Source of the DNA: a virus
DNA: 27,296 nt
Virus record (IMG/VR): IMGVR_UViG_3300049846_000310
Location: 1-27,296 of that record
Reading direction: 5' to 3' (one strand)
Shown here piece by piece: positions 15,027 through 20,975 of the stretch. The position numbers were made by a program, and so were the translations under genes. Under the pieces are notes generated by a model. The model was not told where the DNA came from and ran no database searches. It was given only the letters and a program-made list of their open reading frames with translations. Within the stretch, counting starts at the first letter, position 1, and each line of letters opens with the position of its first letter.

Positions 15027-16483
15027 TCTTCGCAACCAATGCACTTAATGTCAAGGTGTGGCTGAGAGGGCTCAGATTTAATTACCCTCCCAGCCGCTAC
15101 CTCTTCATCAGTCAAAGGTGGAAAAAGGATGTCATGAAGCAGGGTATCAGCATCAGAACCCAAGGCAGCCATAGCACTGCTCTTGTCCTGAGTGTCACCC
15201 ATCACCTGAAGAGAGTAGTAGAGACTTGTCTGGGGAGACAGCAGCCACTCCTCAACGAACTCTTCGTCATAGCTGACTACATCGCTCCAGGAGTTGAAGC
15301 TGTAGCCGTGGAAGAGTCCCGTACTTTCATAAAGCTGAACAATACCGTTGACCACCCGGAAGTAATCATCCCAACCAACCTCAGAGGCAATTTCAACATC
15401 TCCGTACGAGTAGGTCTGCACACCAAAGGTGCCAGAGTCACGATCTACATCACGGGAGATTGGGGGAGCGATCTCAGGAGCGCACGTGTTTCCACGAAGG
15501 TCTTTGCTGCGGTAGCTGCAGGAGGCTGTAGGGGCGATGGCGAATGCTCGATCCATCTCTGCCCTTCTAGCAATGTGGGCTGCTGCACCAATGGCACGGG
15601 CCAACTGATCAACGATACGGTCAGCAGTGGTGATCGATGGCTCGACCTCAAAGAAAGAGTCAAACGCATCCCCAAGCTCTCGGTACGTGACACCGTTCTG
15701 AGCCAGGAAGTTGGCCAAGCCCAGCACACCCAGACCCACCTGGCGATCCTCAATGGGGTCCAGGTACTCTCCGGTGTCCCCCACTCCTGTGCGAGAATGA
15801 AGGTCGATAAGCTCTTGCATACCTTGCTTGAAGGCAGGCACAAGCTCATCGATGGTCACTGCTCCGAGGTTCACATGCTGAAGCAGACAAGTCCCACGGT
15901 GCTTGAGGTAGACCTCTAGGCAGACGTTGCCATAGATGCGATCACCGTTTTGATCGAACTTGATTTTGTTCAACCAGATGTCACCCCGCTTGATACCAGC
16001 GATGATGGCATCACGAACCTCTTGATCTGCAGCGTCCCATAGGTTGCTGTCGAGATCCACACAACGTTTTACCCAGGGAAGCTCTGAGCGATCAGCTTCA
16101 ACGAACTCAAGAATGTCAGGGTGATTGATGTCTAGATGAAGGACAACTGCTCCGTTCTTGTAGACTCCTCCACGCCGGAGGATCTCGTTGAGGCTGCTGT
16201 AGATTTTGGCAAAGCTGACTGGACCTGAAGCAACAAGGCCCTTGCCGTTTTCAGATCCCTTGGGTCGCAGGTTAGACAGGTGTACTGCAACACCCGCTCC
16301 ATATCTAAGAGCGTGTGATACAAATCGCCAGGATGCTTCAATTCCATTGGGACCTTCCATTTCATCTTCGACTACGAAGACCGTACAGGAAACTGGCAGA
16401 CGTGATTCAGGGTTGTCAATCCAATTTTGAACACGACCAGTACGGACAATAGGTGAAGTATTAGGTGAGTTCAGTTGAGGCAT
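15023..16483 (-). CDS. nrdA: class I ribonucleotide reductase alpha subunit (NrdA-like)
   Basis: A 486-aa catalytic subunit converting ribonucleotides to deoxyribonucleotides. Active-site elements are in order: C33 (PVSCTVF), N186-V-C188-L-E190 with the thiyl-radical cysteine, C199 (GTCLLQHVNLGA), PTASCS at 318-323, a Tyr-Tyr dyad at 422-423 (SLYYSLQ) as used for radical transfer from a beta subunit, and the redox-shuttle pair C481/C484 (CIGCEE) at the C-terminus. It lacks the ~200-residue N-terminal region and ATP-cone of E. coli NrdA, so allosteric activity control is probably absent. The YY dyad and adjacent beta gene make it class I, although its size resembles class II enzymes. The start overlaps the upstream Cys-rich gene by 23 bases. 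Confidence 0.93.
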   Translation of the reverse strand: MPQLNSPNTSPIVRTGRVQNWIDNPESRLPVSCTVFVVEDEMEGPNGIEASWRFVSHALRYGAGVAVHLSNLRPKGSENGKGLVASGPVSFAKIYSSLNEILRRGGVYKNGAVVLHLDINHPDILEFVEADRSELPWVKRCVDLDSNLWDAADQEVRDAIIAGIKRGDIWLNKIKFDQNGDRIYGNVCLEVYLKHRGTCLLQHVNLGAVTIDELVPAFKQGMQELIDLHSRTGVGDTGEYLDPIEDRQVGLGVLGLANFLAQNGVTYRELGDAFDSFFEVEPSITTADRIVDQLARAIGAAAHIARRAEMDRAFAIAPTASCSYRSKDLRGNTCAPEIAPPISRDVDRDSGTFGVQTYSYGDVEIASEVGWDDYFRVVNGIVQLYESTGLFHGYSFNSWSDVVSYDEEFVEEWLLSPQTSLYYSLQVMGDTQDKSSAMAALGSDADTLLHDILFPPLTDEEVAAGRVIKSEPSQPHLDIKCIGCEE

Positions 16484-16643
16484 GTTTCAAGCAGTTAGGA
16501 TGGAAGAAGAGGTGAAGGTATTTGCCAGCAGCCCTCGTATCTAGACGGAGTGCTTCTCCGCAGATATTTCCCTCACAAATACGACATACACGGTTTGAGT
16601 TTACTGCCTCATCAAGAGACATATTCAAGTATTTCTTGCTCAT
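16461..16643 (-). CDS. small Cys-rich zinc-finger-like protein
   Basis: A 60-aa protein with C20-x2-C23-x4-C28 (VCRICEGNICGEALRL) and later H48-P-N-C51. The layout C-x-x-C, a short strand, then H-P-x-C-L resembles half a LIM or treble-clef zinc-binding module. It lies directly upstream of nrdA, overlapping it by 23 bases and overlapping the MazG-like stop with ATGA, so it belongs to the nucleotide operon. It is not a glutaredoxin or thioredoxin: the CxxC is not in the usual fold context and the protein is too short. No function can be assigned. Confidence 0.7.
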   Translation of the reverse strand: MSKKYLNMSLDEAVNSNRVCRICEGNICGEALRLDTRAAGKYLHLFFHPNCLKHASTELT

Positions 16644-17032
16644 ACCAAATCCTCAAGGCTGGGTTCAAGGTAGTTGGGACCTTTCAAGATCTTCCCATCC
16701 TCACGGAGGATTGGCTTTCCATTAGAATCAAGCTTGGTTAGATTTGAAGCATGGACCCGTGAGTAGGCTTCTGTCAGATCCCAGCCGAATGCAGCAGCCA
16801 TCTGATAGCAGACATAGACCAGATCAGCCAGTTCCTTCAGGAGGTGTGCCTTGCGGGCGCGATGATCAGATTGATGGCCAACCCTCTCATCAAGATCATC
16901 GACAGCCTCCTTGACTTCCTTTGCTTCTTCAGAGATTAAGGAGAGCTGAAGACGGAGTGAATCCGTAGTCAAACCCTGAGGCAGGTCGAATAGGGTTCGG
17001 AATTCCTTCGCAGAGGCCATCAAGGGGTCCAT
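16640..17032 (-). CDS. MazG-like nucleotide pyrophosphohydrolase
   Basis: A 130-aa all-alpha NTP pyrophosphohydrolase-like protein. The Mg-binding signature EExxE is at 35-39 (LISEEAKEVKEAVDD) and ExxD at 67-70 (LLKELADLVYVCYQMAAAFG). The end has the usual KLDSNGKPILREDGK and KGPNYLEP segment. Such enzymes hydrolyse (d)NTPs to monophosphates; cyanophage MazG homologues were first proposed to lower (p)ppGpp, but dNTP preference is also reported. I prefer ATG 17032 because GAGGG lies 7 bases upstream and overlap with the preceding gene is smaller; an earlier in-frame ATG at 17104 would add 24 residues. Confidence 0.85.
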   Translation of the reverse strand: MDPLMASAKEFRTLFDLPQGLTTDSLRLQLSLISEEAKEVKEAVDDLDERVGHQSDHRARKAHLLKELADLVYVCYQMAAAFGWDLTEAYSRVHASNLTKLDSNGKPILREDGKILKGPNYLEPSLEDLV

Positions 17033-17267
17033 CGACTGGCCCTCGAAAAAGAATCGATCGATCTGTGCTGCTTTCTGATGAGCGGACTGCATGTTCAAGT
17101 TCATTTTCTAGGTAGTGGATGGCCTTCTTGAGATCTTCAACCTTGCTGCCTTTCTTACCAGCACGGCAGATGTATTTGATGGCGTTGCCAAGGTGGAAGT
17201 TCAGTCGTTGATCACGAATGAAGTCACCTATGGCCCAATTGCCACCGTAGTGTTCAGGACTCTTCAT
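16929..17267 (-). CDS. DUF3310-like small protein (nucleotide kinase-associated type)
   Basis: A 112-aa ORF from ATG 17267. Residues 1-58 match the DUF3310 pattern strongly: SPEHYGG, then IGDFIRDQRLNFHLGNAIKY followed by ICRAGKKGSKVEDLKKAIHY and LENEL. In this family the H-Y, G-N-A-x-K-Y-x-x-R and K-x-x-E-D-L-x-K-A-x-x-Y-L positions are conserved; the function is not settled. The remaining ~50 residues overlap the MazG-like coding region in another frame and look unlike a family tail. Either the C-terminus is overprinted, or the ribosome or the sequence changes frame here. The start overlaps the NblA-like stop by 14 bases. Confidence 0.75.
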   Translation of the reverse strand: MKSPEHYGGNWAIGDFIRDQRLNFHLGNAIKYICRAGKKGSKVEDLKKAIHYLENELEHAVRSSESSTDRSILFRGPVDGPLDGLCEGIPNPIRPASGFDYGFTPSSALLNL

Positions 17268-17514
17268 CAATAGGTAGGAGTGGAGAGAATTCGTCTAGTT
17301 TCTGCTTCATCACGTAAGCAACTGCGGCCTTCTGGACAAACCAGGCTTTCAGTAGCTTGTGGGTAAGCTCACGCAGCTTTGCAGGATCCTGGCAACTATC
17401 AACCATGCGCGACAGCTTGTTCATCTCAAACTGCTGTGCGAGAGTCAGCTCAAGATCCTTATATTCGTCATCAATGGGGAGTCCAGAGTCGGACGGTTCC
17501 AGTGCTTCGGTCAT
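17254..17514 (-). CDS. nblA: NblA-like phycobilisome degradation adaptor
   Basis: An 86-aa protein from ATG 17514. Residues about 21-74 form two predicted helices, DLELTLAQQFEMNKLSRMVD followed by PAKLRELTHKLLKAWFVQKA and VAYVMKQK. They align by eye with cyanobacterial NblA, whose pattern is E-L-S/T-L-x-Q-x-F-E-x-x-K, a short turn, then L-x-E-L...L...M-V-x-x-x-x-Y-x-x-x-L/M-K-Q. NblA dimers bind phycobilisome rods and the ClpC chaperone, so that phycobiliproteins are degraded and amino acids freed. An acidic, proline-containing N-terminal extension (LEPSDSGLPIDDEYK) is extra. It overlaps the exonuclease stop by 44 bases, in a nucleotide-metabolism operon. Confidence 0.62.
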   Translation of the reverse strand: MTEALEPSDSGLPIDDEYKDLELTLAQQFEMNKLSRMVDSCQDPAKLRELTHKLLKAWFVQKAAVAYVMKQKLDEFSPLLPIDEES

Positions 17515-18196
17515 AATCGGCGGATTGGAGGATACGGGCAAGGCGAGCATTGAGCAGAGCAGTCTCCTCAGTGAGGCCGGCCTGCTCAAATGCCTTCACT
17601 ACTGTTTTCCAGCTTTCGCCATGCTTGGCAAAGAGAGCTTCCGCTTTCTTGACACCAATGCCTGGGCAGCCGGCATAGCCGTCAGTCTGGTCTCCAGCAA
17701 GAGTCTGGATCAGATGCCACGTAGCCCCAGCTTCGGGAGTAATGGTGACCAGCTCTTGGAGGTCATACAGCTTGCCAGGAATCTGGCGCATGTCCTTATC
17801 TGGAGAGACGATGATGTGATCTGCCTCAGGGTCAGAAGTCTGGTAGATGCCTAGTGCATCATCAGCCTCCAATGTTGGGTAGATCTCTACATCGTAGATT
17901 GTCTTGAGCCAGTTGATCGCCCGCCTATATCCACAAGGCTTCTTGCGATTACGGTGCCCTTTGTATTCAGGGTAGATCTCCTTTCGGAAGTTCTCGCTGT
18001 CCGAGAAGAAGAGGATCAGACGATCGGAGTAAGAATCAAGCTCAGCATGGATCTTGTCCAACTCACGGATGAGGTTCCGCTGCAGATCGCTGAACCGACT
18101 TTGGACAACGACAACATCATCACCGTAGTCAAGGTCAACCTCGCACGCTGCAGCATTCTTGTAAAGGATGAAGTCGGCATCAATCAGTAGGCTCAA
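17471..18196 (-). CDS. 5'-3' exonuclease (T7 gp6-like, FEN family)
   Basis: A 241-aa nuclease. Metal-binding acidic clusters are visible: SLLIDADFILYKNAA at the N-terminus, FFSDSENFRKEIYPEYKGHR, LEADDALG and SPDKDMRQIPG. A helix-hairpin-helix-like GDQTDGYAGCPGIGVKKAEA near residue 180 follows. The enzyme removes RNA primers and degrades host DNA to mononucleotides. No ATG precedes the conserved start. I choose TTG 18196, which overlaps the upstream stop as TTGA and has GGAG about 13 bases before it. The alternative GTG at 18292 would overlap the upstream gene by 100 bases and add an unrelated basic leader. T7 gp6 is about 300 aa. Confidence 0.9.
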   Translation of the reverse strand: MSLLIDADFILYKNAAACEVDLDYGDDVVVVQSRFSDLQRNLIRELDKIHAELDSYSDRLILFFSDSENFRKEIYPEYKGHRNRKKPCGYRRAINWLKTIYDVEIYPTLEADDALGIYQTSDPEADHIIVSPDKDMRQIPGKLYDLQELVTITPEAGATWHLIQTLAGDQTDGYAGCPGIGVKKAEALFAKHGESWKTVVKAFEQAGLTEETALLNARLARILQSADYDRSTGTVRLWTPH

Positions 18197-18579
18197 AACT
18201 TGAAAGGCTCCATAACATAAAGTTGTGTTTGGTGTCCAGACAAGATCGGGATGTCGATGGCTTGAATCACCTTCGGCATGATGTCTCGCCACTTCACCGG
18301 GAAACGGTTCTGCAGAGGCTTGGTGAGCTTGGGAAACTGGGTGTAGACCTTGAGCTTGATGTGCTCTCGCAGACTGGCTGGGATCTCAACCTTCTGGGAC
18401 TTCAACTCCCTGGCGGTCAGATAGGCCGTCAACTGACAACGGAGTCGAGCATAGATGTCCCGCTCATCAAACCATTCAAAACCTAATTCATGGACAAGAC
18501 AGTTTGTGGACAAGAGCCTCCTCTCAAAAGTATGAACCTCAGCATCAAGTGGTGCGGATGGATCGCTCAGGTAATTCAT
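18193..18579 (-). CDS. hypothetical protein in the replication module
   Basis: A 128-aa protein that I do not recognise. It has an N-terminal segment with paired acidic and aromatic residues (VHELGFEWFDERDIYARLRC), a helical centre (LTAYLTARELKSQKVEIPAS) and a basic, proline-containing end (PKLTKPLQNRFPVKWRDIMP). No catalytic motif or membrane segment is evident. Its place between the coiled-coil gene and the exonuclease, with a 4-base overlap to the latter, suggests a replication accessory. The leader before ATG 18579 is one copy of a 15-bp direct repeat rather than a Shine-Dalgarno sequence. Confidence 0.78.
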   Translation of the reverse strand: MNYLSDPSAPLDAEVHTFERRLLSTNCLVHELGFEWFDERDIYARLRCQLTAYLTARELKSQKVEIPASLREHIKLKVYTQFPKLTKPLQNRFPVKWRDIMPKVIQAIDIPILSGHQTQLYVMEPFKF

Positions 18580-18580
18580 A

Positions 18581-18595
18581 GGTGGATTGATTAGT
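18581..18595 (-). repeat. 15-bp direct repeat, copy 1 (leader of the 128-aa gene)
   Basis: GGTGGATTGATTAGT on the plus strand, identical to 18811-18825. On the coding strand it reads ACTAATCAATCCACC, containing the TAA stop of the upstream gene and ending one base before the next ATG. The two copies flank the coiled-coil gene. Confidence 0.9.
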
Positions 18596-18809
18596 TGTCA
18601 AGAACGTAGATCCGATCAGGCTTGTGGCCCTGCTCAAGCAGTCGGATCCGTGCAGCAAGTTCGGATAGTTGAGCACTTAGCTGAGCAGTGACACTCCGCT
18701 TGAACTCTTCAATGTCCCTATCTAGGGCTACTACCTTCTCTCCGAGTGACTCGTTCAGGAACACCATGTCAGCGAACTGCTGACTTAGCGTTTCGTTTCT
18801 ACTACTCAT
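18591..18809 (-). CDS. small coiled-coil protein flanked by direct repeats
   Basis: A 72-aa protein with a heptad-like pattern of hydrophobic residues from about 9 to 60 (FADMVFLNESLGEKVVALDR, then DIEEFKRSVTAQLSAQLSEL and AARIRLLEQ). It is probably a parallel dimer or trimer coiled coil. The C-terminus HKPDRIYVLDN is short and non-helical. I know no function. It stands between the DNA polymerase gene and a hypothetical gene, with a perfect 15-bp repeat immediately before its own start and another spanning its stop, so it looks like an inserted or duplicated small cassette. Confidence 0.78.
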   Translation of the reverse strand: MSSRNETLSQQFADMVFLNESLGEKVVALDRDIEEFKRSVTAQLSAQLSELAARIRLLEQGHKPDRIYVLDN

Positions 18810-18810
18810 G

Positions 18811-18825
18811 GGTGGATTGATTAGT
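18811..18825 (-). repeat. 15-bp direct repeat, copy 2 (leader of the coiled-coil gene)
   Basis: GGTGGATTGATTAGT, identical to 18581-18595 and exactly 230 bp away. It includes the stop codon of the DNA polymerase gene and serves as the leader of the coiled-coil gene. Related leaders precede the SSB gene (AACCAATCCAC before ATG 23718). Confidence 0.9.
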
Positions 18826-20095
18826 GGACATCAGCCCAGGTGGGGCCGATCTTGGATTCAGCGGCAATGGGGAGGCGGATGTTATAGAAACGCCCAGCGG
18901 CTTCAGCAGAGGTGCAGAGGATGGACCCTAGGTTGTTGGAGTCCGCAGGATCGCACTCAAACTGCAATTCATCGTGGACGAATGCAAGTTGGTGGCCGGT
19001 TACCCCAAGATCCCCACTCATGTTGTTATGGGTGAAAACCATCCATCTCTTCGCCACCACCCCAGCGCTTGACTGGAGGAGATAGTTCAGAGCTTTGTGT
19101 TGGGAATCGACCTTGATCTGACGACCGTCGATTGCCTTGATCCAGCCCCTATCCTTGGCTGCAGCCTTGACACCCTTGACGAGGTTTTCCAAGCCGTCGA
19201 TAGCATCCATGTAGGCTTGACGAATTTCTGCCCCCTTGGCCTTAGCTTTAGCAGGAGGTAGTAGTGGGTCATAACTACGACCGATCTTCTCATCACCAGC
19301 CCCATAGAGGAATGCGTAGGTGACTGTTTTAACGAGCTTCCTGGATATGCCGATCTTGTCAGCATTCACCTGATGGATATCATCGTTGAGAAGGATGTCG
19401 GCATAGCGGCCATCGTCATAGGCAGCCAGGTAGTGGGCCAGCATCCGAAGCTCGATCCCACTCAGGTCTGCCCCCACCATGACCATCCCCTTACTGGCCT
19501 GGAATAGCCTCCTGAAGCGGAGGTCGCTGGGGACCTGGGCCAGGTTGGGGTTGCGGTGAGCGCAGCGGTGTGTGGCCGCTCCTACCTCACAGTGGTGATG
19601 GATTCGACCATCCCTGACCAGCCGAAGCCATCCGTTCTGGCCGTTGGATAGCATCCCAAGCTGCTTGGTAAGCTCTAGCATCCTGAAGAACTGGAGAGCC
19701 AGATCTGTGCCGTGGTCTTTGAGAGTGACCTCATCAACCTGGACCTTTCCTTTCTCCGTCACCTTTCTGGGCTTCCACCCATCAAACGTCTTCAGGATAT
19801 AAGCGATGTGATCCCTGCTGGTAGGATTGAAGTCCTTCAGCCTGGTCATCGCTGCACCCTTAACGTAGCCCTTGGTTTTGTTATCCTTTGCGGGAGTGAA
19901 AACCGGACCAGGAATAAAGGGGAATCGGCTGATGACTTCTTCCTGAGTGTCCAACAGTTCAGCACTCAATTCGGTATGTAGCTCTTGAGCTAGCCGTTCA
20001 TTGAATGCCCAACCGTAGATCTCCTGCTGCGTGAGTATCTCAGCTACCCGATGCTCTAAGGCAATCCAGGATAGGTCTTGCGGAAGCGTTGCCAT
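18821..20095 (-). CDS. family A DNA polymerase, polymerase domain (T7 gp5-like, split)
   Basis: A 424-aa protein holding thumb, fingers and palm. Motif A is GADLSGIELRML (catalytic D210). Motif B is RKLVKTVTYAFLYGAGDEKI with K256 and Y260 (the T7 Tyr526 position). Motif C is HDELQFE (D375). Also seen are the FNPTSRDH and THRCAHRNPNLAQVPS segments. The N-terminal IALEHRVAEILTQQEIYGWA is continuous with family members that carry the exonuclease in the same chain, but here that part is on a separate ORF overlapping by 40 bases in another frame. The region before FNPTSRDH is shorter than in T7, where the thioredoxin-binding loop lies, so that loop seems reduced. The ATG at 20095 lacks a clear Shine-Dalgarno sequence. 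Confidence 0.94.
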   Translation of the reverse strand: MATLPQDLSWIALEHRVAEILTQQEIYGWAFNERLAQELHTELSAELLDTQEEVISRFPFIPGPVFTPAKDNKTKGYVKGAAMTRLKDFNPTSRDHIAYILKTFDGWKPRKVTEKGKVQVDEVTLKDHGTDLALQFFRMLELTKQLGMLSNGQNGWLRLVRDGRIHHHCEVGAATHRCAHRNPNLAQVPSDLRFRRLFQASKGMVMVGADLSGIELRMLAHYLAAYDDGRYADILLNDDIHQVNADKIGISRKLVKTVTYAFLYGAGDEKIGRSYDPLLPPAKAKAKGAEIRQAYMDAIDGLENLVKGVKAAAKDRGWIKAIDGRQIKVDSQHKALNYLLQSSAGVVAKRWMVFTHNNMSGDLGVTGHQLAFVHDELQFECDPADSNNLGSILCTSAEAAGRFYNIRLPIAAESKIGPTWADVH

Positions 20096-20574
20096 AAGCT
20101 CAAGGTAACGTGGACATCTTGGATGTTGTAGTCCTCCATTTCAGGTGACCATTCCTTCCAGTCGGTGGTTTTGCCAAAGTCATCTTTCTTGATCCCCAGG
20201 CGATAACCCCACGCCTCTAGAGAGTGCCGGCCATAGAGCTTCGGGGGCATACCCCTTGGCTTTGTTGCAGAGTCCTTCTCCAGGAGGTTGGGAAATTTCA
20301 GCCTTGACAGAAGCAGAGTATCGAGGCCCCTACCATCAACGTTGAACCATGGGTAGAACTTCCTGATTACAGGAATGTCGTAGTTGATGATGTTGTGGCC
20401 AATCACCCACTCAGCAGAGTCGAGGAGACTGACAGCAGTAGAGATAGGATGGCGAGAACCCTGATCATTGAAGACCAGAGTTTCATCAGTATCGAGGTCG
20501 TGGAGAGTAACACAGTGGATGGTGGATGTGTCGTGATAGAGGCCGTCAGTTTCGATGTCGAAGATGAGCTTCAT
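20056..20574 (-). CDS. DNA polymerase 3'-5' exonuclease domain (split gene)
   Basis: A 172-aa DnaQ-fold exonuclease that aligns with the N-terminus of T7 gp5. Exo I is KLIFDIETDGLYHDTSTIHC, Exo II GHNIINYDIPVI, and Exo III the DYNIQDVHVTLSLWQRF region, giving the DEDDh/y-type acidic residues D5, E7, D78 and D156. It should proofread the separately encoded polymerase, presumably in a complex. ATG 20574 is chosen because it overlaps the upstream stop (ATGA) and starts exactly at the conserved fold; an earlier in-frame start would add 13 unrelated residues. It ends at a TAG 40 bases inside the polymerase ORF. Confidence 0.92.
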   Translation of the reverse strand: MKLIFDIETDGLYHDTSTIHCVTLHDLDTDETLVFNDQGSRHPISTAVSLLDSAEWVIGHNIINYDIPVIRKFYPWFNVDGRGLDTLLLSRLKFPNLLEKDSATKPRGMPPKLYGRHSLEAWGYRLGIKKDDFGKTTDWKEWSPEMEDYNIQDVHVTLSLWQRFRKTYPGLP

Positions 20575-20975
20575 GTAGTCACAACTGGGGCGATTGAGAC
20601 AAGCCACTCCCATACCGCGAGACGGTCAGTTTTATTAAATGGTTTGAGGTACGCAGGAGTGGTTGGGAGTTTCAGTTGATCTGCTGCCCATTTCCATTGA
20701 GAGTACCTAGGCTCATCCAGCACAACTGCATTGAAGGGAATACCCCCTACTATGATTTTGTAGGACTCACCTTCAAAATACTCAGATTCCTTCCAGTCAA
20801 AACCTATGAGTAGATTTGTGAAGTCATTCTTTCTGACGATGAAGTCAACATCATTCGCCCTTATTGGGGAACTACTTGTAACCAGAGACCCAACAAGTTC
20901 AAAGTCGAAGTTTGACCCAAAGTTATGCTTGATGAGCAGGCTGGCGAGTACCGGGGTAATTTCAACGAGAGCCAT
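20571..20975 (-). CDS. small nucleotidyltransferase-fold-like protein
   Basis: A 134-aa protein. Residues 28-46 read VGSLVTSSSPIRANDVDFI, matching the pol-beta-type nucleotidyltransferase signature hG[GS]-x(9-13)-DhD (G29-S30, D42, D44). The usual third carboxylate on the next strand may be missing: the candidate strand reads GIPFNAVVLDEP with Asn82. The rest contains a basic/aromatic end (YSQWKWAADQLKLPTTPAYL, FNKTDRLAVWEW). Substrate and function are unknown; a minimal NTase, inactive homologue or adaptor are all possible. Base composition is markedly lower in G+C than its neighbours. It overlaps the helicase stop (TAATG) and the exonuclease start (ATGA). Confidence 0.66.
   Translation of the reverse strand: MALVEITPVLASLLIKHNFGSNFDFELVGSLVTSSSPIRANDVDFIVRKNDFTNLLIGFDWKESEYFEGESYKIIVGGIPFNAVVLDEPRYSQWKWAADQLKLPTTPAYLKPFNKTDRLAVWEWLVSIAPVVTT

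Noticed and set aside
14978-15919. Plus-strand ORF of 313 codons opposite the RNR alpha and beta genes
   Set aside because: Antisense shadow of conserved RNR sequence; no start signal or family pattern.
15023-16483. Class II (cobalamin-dependent) RNR
   Set aside because: Size fits class II, but the YY dyad, C-terminal CxxC and the adjacent ferritin-like beta subunit show class I.
20040-20120. Programmed -1 frameshift site joining exonuclease and polymerase
   Set aside because: The -1 relation of frames is right, but no X-XXY-YYZ heptamer or downstream pseudoknot could be identified, so it is reported only as an alternative.
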